Shown: positions 44,803-53,279, counted from the stretch's first letter. The stretch: 64,000 nt of DNA from Polaromonas sp. (GCF_029945895.1 NZ_JAQSDL010000090.1:1-64000); one strand, 5' to 3'. Notes: generated from the sequence alone by a model not told the origin. Numbers and translations: made by a program.

Positions 44803-46292
44803 CCGCTGCCGACTGGATCAACCGTAGCGTGTCGCGTTTTTCAGGCGACAAAAAGACGGCATCGAAACCGGCCGAAGCCGCCATGGGGCCTGCGCATGAG
44901 GCGCCCAAAAAAGTAGCGCCCGGGGCTCCAGCGGAGACACCGTCGCCGGCCCGTTCCACCCGCGAACGCCTGAAGGCTACCTTGCGGCAAAAAGAAGAGG
45001 CGCTGTCGCCGCGTGTGTTGCGCCGCACGCTGGAGGAACTCAGGGCCATCGTGGACCCGCAGGTCAGCGAGGTTGAGGGCGGTCGCCGCGCCAAGGGTGT
45101 GGCCGGCTGGTATGCCGGCGCCGCATTGAACGAGCGGCGCGACATGTGGCTGCTGATGAGCGAGCAGTTTGTCGCCGATGCACAGAAGGTCAAGCTCGCG
45201 CAGGCCCAGTTTGCCGCCGCCGTGGGGACACCCGACGAGGCTGTTGCCGAGGTGCGTTACCGCCGCGCCACCGTGTCCCCGCGCAGGCGTTTGCTGCAGC
45301 GCTTCAGCGCATTTCCGGAAGGCATACGCTTTCTGGTCGACATGCGCGCAGACATGCTGCCTTATCTCAAGGCAGACAGGCGGCTGCAGGCGCTCGATGT
45401 CGAGATGGAGTACATGTTCTCGACCTGGTTTGACGTGGGTTTTCTGGACCTGCGCCGCATCAGCTGGGACTCTCCGGCATCGCTGATTGAAAAGCTGATC
45501 AAGTACGAGGCGGTGCATGACATCAAAAGCTGGGCCGATGTGAAAAACCGGCTCGACAGCGACCGGCGCTGTTACGGTTTTTTTCATCCGCGCATGCCCG
45601 ATGAGCCGCTGATTTTTGTCGAGGTGGCGCTGATGGACGAGATGGCTGCCGGCATCACACCGCTGCTCGACGAGTCGGCCGCGCCGGCAGATCTGGCCAA
45701 GGCGACCACGGCAATTTTTTACTCCATCAGCAACACGCAGGCGGGCCTGCGCGGCGTGAGTTTCGGCGACTCGCTGATCAAGCGGGTGGTGGAAACGCTG
45801 CGTGCCGAATTTCCGCGGCTCAAACACTTTGCGACCCTCTCGCCGATTCCCGGATTCCGTCACTGGCTGGGGAAACACGCTGCTGCGATGCTGACGCAGA
45901 TCGACGACAAGGAGCGCGCCGCGCTGGGCAGGGCGATCGGGTTTGAACCCCCCACCGCGCAGCATTTCCTCAGCGCCACCGACCATGCGCCCCAGCTGGA
46001 CGAGAAGTCGCCGGTGCGCCGCATGTTGCTGCGCTGCGCGGCGCATTACCTGGGGCGCGAACTCGACGATGGCAAACCACTGGACGCCGTGGCGCGTTTC
46101 CACCTCGGCAACGGTGCACGCATCGAGCGGCTCAACTGGATGGGCGATCCGTCAGCCAAGGGGCTCAGGCAGTCCTGCGGCCTGATGGTCAACTATCTCT
46201 ACGACCTCAAACGCCTGGACAAGCACAGGGCGCTGCTTTCACAGGGGAAAATCCCCGTATCGGGTGACATCGAAGATTTGTATATTTCGTAA
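44799..46292 (+). CDS. Malonyl-CoA decarboxylase
   Basis: Decarboxylates malonyl-CoA to acetyl-CoA and CO2. The 497-residue product has an N-terminal helical domain after an Ala/Pro-rich charged leader of about 50 residues that is probably flexible. The catalytic GNAT-like domain carries the conserved LSPIPGFRHWLGK motif with its Ser, and a NGARIERLNWMGDPSAKGLRQSCGLMVNYLYD block (in segments) near the C-terminus. It lies between the GntR gene (ATGA overlap) and a Bug receptor and is completed by malonyl-CoA synthetase downstream, so its role is malonate catabolism. Confidence 0.95.
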   Translation: MTAADWINRSVSRFSGDKKTASKPAEAAMGPAHEAPKKVAPGAPAETPSPARSTRERLKATLRQKEEALSPRVLRRTLEELRAIVDPQVSEVEGGRRAKGVAGWYAGAALNERRDMWLLMSEQFVADAQKVKLAQAQFAAAVGTPDEAVAEVRYRRATVSPRRRLLQRFSAFPEGIRFLVDMRADMLPYLKADRRLQALDVEMEYMFSTWFDVGFLDLRRISWDSPASLIEKLIKYEAVHDIKSWADVKNRLDSDRRCYGFFHPRMPDEPLIFVEVALMDEMAAGITPLLDESAAPADLAKATTAIFYSISNTQAGLRGVSFGDSLIKRVVETLRAEFPRLKHFATLSPIPGFRHWLGKHAAAMLTQIDDKERAALGRAIGFEPPTAQHFLSATDHAPQLDEKSPVRRMLLRCAAHYLGRELDDGKPLDAVARFHLGNGARIERLNWMGDPSAKGLRQSCGLMVNYLYDLKRLDKHRALLSQGKIPVSGDIEDLYIS

Positions 46293-46335
46293 GCGCACTA
46301 ACCAAGCCGTATTTCAACAACGACAGGAGACAGAC

Positions 46336-47334
46336 ATGACATCGAACTTTGACATCAACGCGTCCCGACGCAATGTGCTGCGTGCGGCGGCCGCCGGCGT
46401 TGCCGCGTTTTCACTGGGCAGCCATGCGCAATCGGGCTGGCCCGCCAAGCCGGTGACCATGATTGTTCCCTTTCCTGCGGGCGGTGGCACGGACGCATTT
46501 GCGCGTCCCATGTCGGCGCAGTTTGCGCGCCTGACCGGCAAGCAACTGATCATCGACAACCGCGGTGGCGCCGGCGGTACGCTGGGCGCCAGCATCGCCG
46601 CCAAGGCCGCGCCGGATGGCTACACCCTGTTCATGGGCGCGGTGCACCACACCATTGCGCCCAGCATGTACCCCAAGCTCGACTACGACATCGAGAAAGA
46701 CCTGGTGCCTTTGATCCTGGTGGCCAGCGTGCCGCAGGTCATTGTTGTCAACCCGCAGAAACTTCCAGTGGCCAATTTCAAGGAATTCCTCGAGTACACC
46801 CGCAAAAATCCGGCCAAGCTCAACTACGGCTCGGCCGGCGCCGGCACCTCCCACCATCTGGCCGGCGAACTGTTCAAGCAGCAGACCAGGACCTTTATCA
46901 CCCACATTCCCTACCGCGGTGCCGGCCCGGCCTTGCAGGGCCTGATTGCCGGCGATGTCGAGATGATGTTCGACGGCCTGGGCTCATCGGCCAGCCATAT
47001 TGCCGGCGGTCGCATCAAGGCCCTGATGGTGGCGGGCAACAAACGCAATCCCGCCATTCCGGACGTGCCGAGCGCCGCCGAAGTGGGCCTGCCCGACTAC
47101 AACGTGACGACCTGGTACGGCGTCTGGGGCCCCAAGGGCATGCCGGCCGATGCGCAGGCCCGCGCGATCGAGGAAATCCGCAAGGCCTGCACCACCGACG
47201 AAGCCAAGGCCGTCTGGGCACGCCAGGGAGCGGAGTTTGCCGGCCTGAGCGGCCCGCAGTTCGGCAGCTTCGTCAGCGCCGAAGTCAAGAAGTGGACGCA
47301 GGTGGTGAAGGCGTCCGGCGCGAAGCTGGACTGA
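46336..47334 (+). CDS. Bug-type (TctC) periplasmic solute receptor
   Basis: A 332-residue exported binding protein of the tripartite tricarboxylate receptor family. The N-terminus carries SRRNVLRAAAAGVAAF, which resembles a twin-arginine signal. Mature features are WPAKPVTMIVPFPAGGGTD, the typical Bug ligand loop, and YGSAGAGTSHHLAGELF. AGGAGACAGAC precedes the ATG. Its place inside the malonate operon suggests it binds malonate or a similar dicarboxylate. No TctA/TctB membrane genes are nearby, so it works with distant permease genes or as a sensor. Confidence 0.93.
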   Translation: MTSNFDINASRRNVLRAAAAGVAAFSLGSHAQSGWPAKPVTMIVPFPAGGGTDAFARPMSAQFARLTGKQLIIDNRGGAGGTLGASIAAKAAPDGYTLFMGAVHHTIAPSMYPKLDYDIEKDLVPLILVASVPQVIVVNPQKLPVANFKEFLEYTRKNPAKLNYGSAGAGTSHHLAGELFKQQTRTFITHIPYRGAGPALQGLIAGDVEMMFDGLGSSASHIAGGRIKALMVAGNKRNPAIPDVPSAAEVGLPDYNVTTWYGVWGPKGMPADAQARAIEEIRKACTTDEAKAVWARQGAEFAGLSGPQFGSFVSAEVKKWTQVVKASGAKLD

Positions 47335-47347
47335 GCTCAGGACTTGC

Positions 47348-48142
47348 ATGACAGGACAGGTTCTGCTGGCCACGGACGGCCCCATCGCCATGGTCACCCT
47401 GTCCCACCCGGGCAAGCTCAACGCCATGTCGCGTGCCATGTGGCAGCAGCTGCGCGAGGTGTTCACCGGCCTGCAACAGCGCGGCGATGTGCGCTGCGTG
47501 CTGCTGCGCGGGGAGGGCGCCAGTTTCTGCGCGGGCGGCGACATCGCCGAGTACCCGGACTTCCGTTTTGACGAGGCCGCCCTGCGCGGCTTCCATGAAA
47601 ACGAGGTTTGGGGCGGCCTGCAGGCCATGCTCGATTGCGACGTTCCCATCGTCGCGCAGATCGAGGGAGCCTGCATGGGCGCGGGCATGGAGATCGCGAG
47701 CTGCTGCGACATCCGGCTGTCCAGCGTGTCGGCGACCTTTGGCGCGCCGATAGGCAAGCTCGGTTTTCCGATGGCGCCGCGAGAGGCCGCGCTGGTGATG
47801 CGCGCCGCGGGCGCGCTGACGGCGCGCGAGATGCTGCTGGCAGCAGCGGTGCTTGATGCGGCTGCCATGCTGCAGCGCGGCTTTCTGAACCACGTGCTGC
47901 CGGACGGCGAGGTCGGCGCGCAGGGCCTGGCGACGGCCGGCCGTGTGGCCAGGCTGGCGCCCGCGGCTGCACGCCTGAACAAGCAGACTTTTCGGGCTCT
48001 GGCCCGGGAAGGGCGGGCGCAAGCTGCTACTGATCTGATAGCAACGGCGTATGCCTACGCCAACTCCGCCGAACACCGCGAAGGTGTGTCGGCTTTTATT
48101 GAAAAGCGTCCCCCGCATTTCCGGGCGGGCAGCGAGCTTTGA
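47348..48142 (+). CDS. Enoyl-CoA hydratase/isomerase family protein
   Basis: A 264-residue crotonase-fold protein. The oxyanion-hole segments are RGEGASFCAGGDIAEY and IEGACMGAGMEIASCCDIRLSS (in two parts). The second catalytic-Glu region is altered: where hydratases have a Glu this protein reads TFGAPIGKLGFPMAPREAA, so it may be a hydrolase or decarboxylase variant. It starts 13 bp after the Bug receptor and precedes the synthetase by 28 bp. Its role in malonate use is unclear. Residues about 214-232 (GRAQAATDLIATAY) come from repeat copy G. Confidence 0.88.
   Translation: MTGQVLLATDGPIAMVTLSHPGKLNAMSRAMWQQLREVFTGLQQRGDVRCVLLRGEGASFCAGGDIAEYPDFRFDEAALRGFHENEVWGGLQAMLDCDVPIVAQIEGACMGAGMEIASCCDIRLSSVSATFGAPIGKLGFPMAPREAALVMRAAGALTAREMLLAAAVLDAAAMLQRGFLNHVLPDGEVGAQGLATAGRVARLAPAAARLNKQTFRALAREGRAQAATDLIATAYAYANSAEHREGVSAFIEKRPPHFRAGSEL
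47988..48043 (+). repeat. Dispersed two-hairpin element, copy G (inside enoyl-CoA hydratase gene)
   Basis: TTCGGGCTCTGGCCC, GGGCGGGCGCAAGCTGCTAC and TGATAGCAAC follow the common order in the sense direction. The frame is the same as in copy C (AQxA pattern) and is read through. Confidence 0.7.
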
Positions 48143-48170
48143 TTTTTTTCGATTTCCAGGTAACCACGCG

Positions 48171-49697
48171 ATGAAAAACAACAACCTGTTTGCCGCCCTG
48201 CGCGCAGCCTTTCCCAAAGACCTCGATGCGGTGGCGGTGGAAACCGACACCGGCCTGAACTACTCCTGGCGCGACCTCGAACGCTCCACTGCCATGCTGG
48301 CCAACCTGCTGCAGTCGCTGGACCTGCCGCCAGGCGCGCGCATCGCCGTGCAGGTTGAAAAATCGGTCGAGGCCATGATGCTTTACCTGGCCACGCTGCG
48401 GGCTGGTTATGTGTTTTTGCCGCTCAACACCGCCTACCAGAGCGCCGAGATCGAATATTTCATCGCCAACGCCGAACCCTCGGTGGTGGTGTGCAGCAAA
48501 AAGAACTTCGGCTGGGTCAGCAAGATCGCCTTCAAGGCGGGCACGCAGAACGTCTTTACGCTCGACGACGACCGCACCGGCTCGCTGCTGGAGCGGGCCG
48601 CAGCACTACCCGAGGGCAGCGACCGACACGAGGTGGTGCAGCGCGGCGCGGACGACCTGGCGGCCATTCTCTACACCAGCGGTACCACCGGCCGCAGCAA
48701 GGGCGCCATGCTCTCGCACGGCAACATGTTGAGCAATGCACTGGTGCTCAAGGACTACTGGGCCTGGGAACCCGGCGACGTGCTGATCCATGCGCTGCCC
48801 ATCTTCCACGTGCACGGCCTGTTCGTGGCGATCCACGGGGCGCTGATCAACGGCAGCAAGATGATCTGGCTGGCGAAGTTCGACCCCAGGCTGGTGGTGC
48901 AGAAACTGCCCGAGGCCACGGTCTTCATGGGCGTGCCCACGCTGTATGTGCGCCTGCTGGCCGAGCCCGGACTGACGCGCGAAGCCTGCCGCCACATGCG
49001 CCTGTTCATCGCAGGCTCGGCGCCGCTGCTGATTGAAACTTTCACCGAATGGCAGGAGCGCACCGGCCACACCATTCTCGAGCGTTACGGCATGAGCGAG
49101 ACCGCCATGCTGACCTCCAACCCCTACAAGGGCGAGCGACGCGGCGGCACCGTCGGGTTTGCCTTGCCCGGCGTCAGCCTGCGGGTGCAGGACGATGCCG
49201 GCCAGCCCCTGCCCACGGGCGAGATCGGCGGCATCCAGGTCAAGGGGCCGAACGTCTTCAAGGGTTACTGGCGCATGCCTGAAAAGACGAAAGAAGAGTT
49301 CACCGCCGATGGTTATTTCAAGACCGGCGATGTCGGCAAGATCGACGAGCGCGGCTACATCACCATTGTCGGGCGCAGCAAGGACCTGATCATCAGCGGC
49401 GGCTACAACGTCTACCCGGCCGAGATCGAGGGTTACATCAACGATATGTCGGGCGTGGCCGAAAGCGCGGTGATCGGTGTGCCGCACCCGGACTTCGGTG
49501 AAGTTGGCGTCGCCATCGTGATCGCCAAGCCTGGCGCAAAGCTGGATGCCGAGCAGATCATCGCGCGGCTCAAGGCGCAGCTTGCCAACTTCAAGATTCC
49601 CAAACGCTGCTTCATCGTCGGCGAGTTGCCGCGCAACACCATGGGCAAGGTCCAGAAAAACGTTCTGCGCGAGCAGCACAAGGCCCTGTTTGCCTGA
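48171..49697 (+). CDS. Malonyl-CoA synthetase (AMP-forming), MatB-like
   Basis: Activates malonate with ATP and CoA. The 508-residue product has the adenylate-forming motifs ILYTSGTTGRSKGAM, YGMSETAML, YFKTGDVGKIDERGYITIVGRSKDLIISGG (in segments) and the catalytic Lys in PRNTMGKVQKN. The RYGMSETAM and AMLTSNPYKGERR context matches MatB better than acetyl- or acyl-CoA synthetases, and the decarboxylase in the same operon supports malonate. CAGG stands 10 nt before the ATG. The longer upstream frame overlaps the hydratase gene and is excluded. Confidence 0.92.
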   Translation: MKNNNLFAALRAAFPKDLDAVAVETDTGLNYSWRDLERSTAMLANLLQSLDLPPGARIAVQVEKSVEAMMLYLATLRAGYVFLPLNTAYQSAEIEYFIANAEPSVVVCSKKNFGWVSKIAFKAGTQNVFTLDDDRTGSLLERAAALPEGSDRHEVVQRGADDLAAILYTSGTTGRSKGAMLSHGNMLSNALVLKDYWAWEPGDVLIHALPIFHVHGLFVAIHGALINGSKMIWLAKFDPRLVVQKLPEATVFMGVPTLYVRLLAEPGLTREACRHMRLFIAGSAPLLIETFTEWQERTGHTILERYGMSETAMLTSNPYKGERRGGTVGFALPGVSLRVQDDAGQPLPTGEIGGIQVKGPNVFKGYWRMPEKTKEEFTADGYFKTGDVGKIDERGYITIVGRSKDLIISGGYNVYPAEIEGYINDMSGVAESAVIGVPHPDFGEVGVAIVIAKPGAKLDAEQIIARLKAQLANFKIPKRCFIVGELPRNTMGKVQKNVLREQHKALFA

Positions 49698-49730
49698 AGC
49701 CTGACAGCCCGGCGATTTGCCGGCCTGCTT

Positions 49731-50651
49731 TCAGGCGCGTGTTTTTTCCGGCAGCGTGGCCAGCGCCACACCCGCCAGCGCCAGGGCAAAAGCGGCCAGT
49801 TGCGCCGCACCTACGGATTCCCCGAGCACACCCACGCCGACCAGCGCCGCGCTGATCGGCAGCATCACGGTGAACACCCCGGCCTGGCTGGCGGGCACGC
49901 CTTTCAGGCCCGTCATCCACAGCCACACGGTCCAGACGCTGGCGGCCAGCGCGTAAAACAGCAGCAGCAGCCAGCTGCCGGGTGCCACAGCGGCAAAGTC
50001 AAAACCCCAGGCCATCCACAGACCGAGTGGTGTCACCAGTGCAAAGCCCCAGAGGTTGATCAGTGCGGTGATGCGTTTGGGGCCGAGCGCGCCGGTGAGT
50101 TTTTTGCCGATCACCGCATAAGCGGCTTCGCAGAGCACGGCGCCGACCAGCAGCAGATGGCCCAGCCACGCCTGGCTGGATGCCAAATCGGCCTCCAGCC
50201 CTTTCGGTGCCTGCGCAGACAGCTCTGTTTTTGATAGCGAAACCAGCATGATGCCGAAGACCGCGCAGGCAATGGCTAGCGCCACCCGCGGGCGAATGCG
50301 CTCGCCAAGAAAGAGCCGGCTCAGCACCGCCACCGCGGCCGGGATGGCGGCCATGATGACGCCGGCGGCCACCGCGCTGCTCAGGCTCACGCCGAACAGC
50401 ATGCAGATCGAGAACAGAAAGTTGCCGAGAAAGGATTCAAGGAACACCAGCTGCCGGGTCTGCCGCGTCATCGGGGCTTCTCCGGCCGGTTTTTTGAGCC
50501 AGTGCAGCATGGCCGCCCCGCCGATGCCGAAACGCAGCCAGGCCAGAAGAAAGACCGGGAAAACCGCGACCAGCGGTTTGGACAGCGCGACATAACTGCC
50601 GACCAGGGACATGCTGAGCGCCAGGCAGGCGTAGGCCACAATGCGGTTCAT
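49731..50651 (-). CDS. EamA/DMT-superfamily transporter
   Basis: A 306-residue inner-membrane protein with ten predicted helices in two EamA repeats (YVALSKPLVAVFPVFLLAWLRFG; ALAASVWTVWLWMTGLKGVPASQAGVFTVMLPISAA in blocks). Such proteins export amino acids or small metabolites; the substrate is unknown. It is convergent with the malonate operon, 33 bp from its end. Residues about 138-157 (LSKTELSAQAPKGLEADL) are encoded by repeat copy H and lie in the loop between the two halves, where an insertion is likely tolerated. Confidence 0.9.
   Translation of the reverse strand: MNRIVAYACLALSMSLVGSYVALSKPLVAVFPVFLLAWLRFGIGGAAMLHWLKKPAGEAPMTRQTRQLVFLESFLGNFLFSICMLFGVSLSSAVAAGVIMAAIPAAVAVLSRLFLGERIRPRVALAIACAVFGIMLVSLSKTELSAQAPKGLEADLASSQAWLGHLLLVGAVLCEAAYAVIGKKLTGALGPKRITALINLWGFALVTPLGLWMAWGFDFAAVAPGSWLLLLFYALAASVWTVWLWMTGLKGVPASQAGVFTVMLPISAALVGVGVLGESVGAAQLAAFALALAGVALATLPEKTRA
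50182..50239 (+). repeat. Dispersed two-hairpin element, copy H (inside EamA gene)
   Basis: GCCAAATCGGCCTCCAGCCC, GCCTGCGCAGACAGCT and TTTTTGATAGCGA in the common order. The copy is antisense to the gene and in a reading frame different from copies B and D, yet also stop-free. Confidence 0.8.
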
Positions 50652-50787
50652 TCCACCGGGTTTCCGTAAAGGGTGAGCGGCCGCTGCGGCTGCCGTCAGC
50701 GCGTCGGCTGCCGGGGCGGCGCAGAGTCCAGGATGCTTGTTCTTCCAGCTTGCTTATTCTTCTTGCCCGAAATCATGCCTTACTTTC

Positions 50788-51222
50788 ATGCCTGAACCGA
50801 CGCCGCCTCCCGCCAGCCGCCATGTTTTTGTCTACGGTACGCTGCGCCGCGGCGATGTGCGTGACATCACGCGGCTGCGTCCGGCGCCGCAGTTTGTCGG
50901 CCTGGCCAGTGTGGCCGGCGTCCTTTACGACCTGGGGCCTTACCCCGGCGTGGTGCTGGGCGGCGCGGCCCGCGTGACCGGCGAGGTTTACGCCATCAGC
51001 GCCGACCTCGAGCGCCAGCTCGATGTCATCGAGGAAGTCTGGCCGCAGCAGACCGGCGAGTACCGCAAGCAGACGGTGAGGGTGCAGCTGGACCGGCCGC
51101 TGGTCTCGCCCGGGGCGATGGCGCTGGACTGTCTGGTTTATGAAATCAACCCGGCCTGCACGGCCGGCAAGCCGCTCATCATGGGCGGCGACTGGCTCGA
51201 ACACCTTGGGCAGCGTTCCTGA
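50788..51222 (+). CDS. Gamma-glutamylcyclotransferase-like (YtfP/GGCT) protein
   Basis: A 144-residue cytosolic protein of the GGCT fold. The signature VFVYGTLRRGDV lies near residue 15, and the family's acidic residue lies in LDVIEEVWPQQTGEYRKQTV. Family members cleave gamma-glutamyl amines or peptides, or have unknown substrates. The ATG at 50788 is the first good start; earlier TTG codons lack support. It stands alone between the divergent EamA gene and the long AT-rich control region of aceA. Confidence 0.85.
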   Translation: MPEPTPPPASRHVFVYGTLRRGDVRDITRLRPAPQFVGLASVAGVLYDLGPYPGVVLGGAARVTGEVYAISADLERQLDVIEEVWPQQTGEYRKQTVRVQLDRPLVSPGAMALDCLVYEINPACTAGKPLIMGGDWLEHLGQRS

Positions 51223-51383
51223 ACCAGTCGATGGCGGGAGAGGAGGGGGGATGAACCCGGACCGGGCCCGTTTTCCGCTGCCTGGCCGCACTTTGGCCAC
51301 AGCGATGAACGGGATGGACGGGACGAACGCCCAGCCCTTGATTTCATGATCCGGTAAAAGCTTTCCGTATTGCGAAATCTGGA

Positions 51384-51452
51384 AATGCTGCAGCGCAGTA
51401 ATATTTCTCAATACAAGAAAATACTTTTCACATATTGAAATATTGTGAAAAG
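51384..51452. promoter_or_regulatory. Palindrome pair upstream of aceA
   Basis: CTTTTCACA at 51424-51432 and TGTGAAAAG at 51444-51452 are exact inverted 9-mers around an AT-rich, itself near-palindromic centre. Just upstream, around 51399-51423, a TATTTCT...AAGAAAATA arm pair forms a second, weaker palindrome. Both lie in the very AT-rich part of the 390-bp gap before isocitrate lyase. Confidence 0.6.
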
Positions 51453-51462
51453 ATCTATGATT

Positions 51463-51490
51463 TTGTTAAGAATAAATTTTATCTTATATA
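51463..51490 (+). promoter_or_regulatory. Probable aceA promoter
   Basis: TTGTTA at 51463-51468 and TATATA at 51485-51490 are spaced by 16 bp, directly downstream of the palindrome pair. A hairpin AAGTCTT/AAGACTT with loop GTAG follows at 51509-51526 in the leader. Confidence 0.5.
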
Positions 51491-51612
51491 AGACATAAGA
51501 GCTTCACAAAGTCTTGTAGAAGACTTAAAGTTGATCCCAGAGCAAACGGCAGGGGCATGGATAGTGCAAGGCTGTTTGTCCCGCCATTTTTTTCAACTTC
51601 CGGAGTGACCTC

Positions 51613-52932
51613 ATGCCACAGACCCTCACCGAACAACTGAGCCGCGAACAGCAAATCGCCGCCCTCGAAAAAGACTGGGCGACCAACCCCCGCTGGAAGG
51701 GCATCAAGCGCGGTTACAGCGCGGCCGACGTGATCCGCCTGCGCGGCTCCTTCCCGATCGAATACACGCTGGCCCGCCGCGGTGCCGAAAAGCTCTGGGA
51801 CCTGGTCAACACCGAGCCCTACGTCAACTGCTTGGGCGCACTGACCGGCGGTCAGGCCATGCAGCAGGTGAAAGCCGGCGTGAAAGCGATTTACCTGTCG
51901 GGCTGGCAAGTCGCTGCCGACAACAACAGCTACTCGTCCATGTACCCCGACCAGTCGCTGTACCCGGTCGACTCCGTGCCGCAGGTGGTAGAGCGCATCA
52001 ACAACACTTTCCGCCGTGCAGACGAAATCCAGCATTCCAAGGGCATTGATGCCGGCGACAAGGGCTACATCGACAACTTTGCGCCCATCGTGGCCGATGC
52101 GGAGGCCGGTTTCGGCGGCGTGCTCAACGCCTTCGAGCTGATGAAGGCCATGATCAAGTCCGGCGCGGCCGGCGTGCACTGGGAAGACCAGCTGGCGTCG
52201 GTCAAGAAATGCGGCCACATGGGCGGCAAGGTGCTGGTGCCGACGGTGGAAGCCAACCAGAAGCTGATCGCTGCGCGCATGGCCGCTGACGTCTGTGGCG
52301 TGCCCACCCTGGTGATTGCCCGCACCGATGCGGAAGCCGCCGACCTGCTGACCAGCGACTACGACGAGAACGACAAGCCTTTCCTGACCGGCGAGCGCAC
52401 CTCCGAAGGGTTCTACAAGACCAAAAAGGGCATTGACCAGGCGATCAGCCGCGCGATTGCCTACGCCCATTACGCCGACCTGGTGTGGTGCGAAACCGGC
52501 ACGCCGGATCTGGCGTTTGCCAAGAAGTTTGCCGACGCCGTGCACAAGGTGCACCCCGGCAAGATGCTGGCCTACAACTGCTCGCCCTCGTTCAACTGGA
52601 AGAAAAACCTTGACGATGCAACCATCGCCAAGTTCCAGAAAGAACTGGGCGCCATGGGGTACAAGTACCAGTTCATCACGCTCGCCGGCATCCACTCGAT
52701 GTGGTACAACATGTTTGACTTGGCCCAGGACTACGTCAAGCGCGGCATGTCGGCCTATGTCGAGAAGGTGCAGGAGCCCGAGTTCGCAGCACGCGAGCGT
52801 GGCTACACCTTTGTGTCGCACCAGCAGGAAGTGGGCACCGGCTACTTCGACGAAGTGACCACGGTGATCCAGGGCGGCAAGTCCAGCGTGACCGCGCTGA
52901 CCGGCTCCACCGAAGAAGAGCAGTTCCACTGA
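51613..52932 (+). CDS. aceA: Isocitrate lyase
   Basis: Splits isocitrate to glyoxylate and succinate in the glyoxylate bypass, needed for growth on acetate. The 439-residue product has the catalytic signature [14 protein letters not shown] near residue 196-209 and the substrate-binding [13 protein letters not shown] segment. CCGGAG lies 9 nt before the ATG. It has a long AT-rich upstream region with palindromes, suggesting strong carbon-source control. Malate synthase is not in the window. An intrinsic terminator follows. Confidence 0.98.
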   Translation: MPQTLTEQLSREQQIAALEKDWATNPRWKGIKRGYSAADVIRLRGSFPIEYTLARRGAEKLWDLVNTEPYVNCLGALTGGQAMQQVKAGVKAIYLSGWQVAADNNSYSSMYPDQSLYPVDSVPQVVERINNTFRRADEIQHSKGIDAGDKGYIDNFAPIVADAEAGFGGVLNAFELMKAMIKSGAAGVHWEDQLASVKKCGHMGGKVLVPTVEANQKLIAARMAADVCGVPTLVIARTDAEAADLLTSDYDENDKPFLTGERTSEGFYKTKKGIDQAISRAIAYAHYADLVWCETGTPDLAFAKKFADAVHKVHPGKMLAYNCSPSFNWKKNLDDATIAKFQKELGAMGYKYQFITLAGIHSMWYNMFDLAQDYVKRGMSAYVEKVQEPEFAARERGYTFVSHQQEVGTGYFDEVTTVIQGGKSSVTALTGSTEEEQFH

Positions 52933-52973
52933 ACTGACCATCCCTGAACGCCGCCGCTTCCAGGCGGCTGCGG

Positions 52974-53011
52974 CCCGGCCGGCGCCCTGTGCGCCAGCCG
53001 GGTTTTTTTAT
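52974..53011 (+). terminator. Intrinsic terminator after aceA
   Basis: A CCCGGC/GCCGGG outer stem and a GGCGC/GCGCC inner stem around CCCTGT are followed by seven T. Confidence 0.88.
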
Positions 53012-53073
53012 GGGGCTGGGCCTGGCGCGGCCTGTCCCTGTCCTGCGGGCTGAAGCTGCCGTAAAATAACACC

Positions 53074-53169
53074 ATGCAATCAATCAAACTGGAAACAGGA
53101 AGGATAGTCCGGGTTATGACACCGCGAACTACGATCACGCCTCCAGTTTGGAGTCAACCCGGGCGCTAG
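53074..53169 (+). CDS. Putative Thr-rich leader peptide of thrS
   Basis: A 31-codon frame with five Thr codons, four of them packed at 53119-53139 (MTPRTTITPP). It ends in TAG 110 bp before thrS. The first ATG (53074) follows a TAAAAT box (53062-53067) so closely that translation could be leaderless. An internal ATG at 53116 gives a 17-residue peptide and has AGGA-type ribosome sites about 11 nt upstream. It is followed by an intrinsic terminator, so a regulatory leader role is inferred. It could alternatively be a chance frame within a structured RNA. Confidence 0.45.
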   Translation: MQSIKLETGRIVRVMTPRTTITPPVWSQPGR

Positions 53170-53173
53170 CCGC
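53085..53173 (+). promoter_or_regulatory. Structured thrS leader with interleaved inverted repeats
   Basis: CAAACTGGA (53085-53093) pairs exactly with TCCAGTTTG (53142-53150). CCGGGTT (53109-53115) pairs exactly with AACCCGG (53156-53162). The order A-B-A'-B' means either a pseudoknot or two mutually exclusive folds. GCGCT at 53163-53167 and GCCGC at 53169-53173 can pair with the 5' arm of the downstream terminator. Confidence 0.6.
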
Positions 53174-53182
53174 ATCCCCTGG

Positions 53183-53210
53183 TGATTTATAGCTACTCAA
53201 TAGATAGCAA
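53183..53210 (+). repeat. Dispersed element, copy I (3' hairpin part only)
   Basis: GATTTATAGCTACTCAATAG and ATAGCAACC match the 3' half of the element, but the 5' CAGCCCTT half is absent. It lies in the thrS leader between the mini-ORF and the terminator. Confidence 0.5.
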
Positions 53211-53232
53211 CCCTCCATCCCCATCCTTTACC

Positions 53233-53263
53233 AAGCGCGGCAGTTTCCGCGCTTTTTTGTTTT
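53233..53263 (+). terminator. Intrinsic terminator (attenuator) just before thrS
   Basis: AAGCGCGG and CCGCGCTT form a perfect 8-bp stem with a CAGTTT loop, followed by TTTTGTTTTT. It lies only 17 bp upstream of the thrS ATG and downstream of the Thr-rich mini-ORF, the expected position for an attenuator. Confidence 0.85.
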
Positions 53264-53279
53264 TCAGAGCTTGCCCACC

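Noticed and set aside
53271..53279. TTG start three codons upstream of the thrS ATG
   Set aside because: The ATG at 53280 gives the expected MIKITLPD family N-terminus, and neither start has a strong ribosome site.
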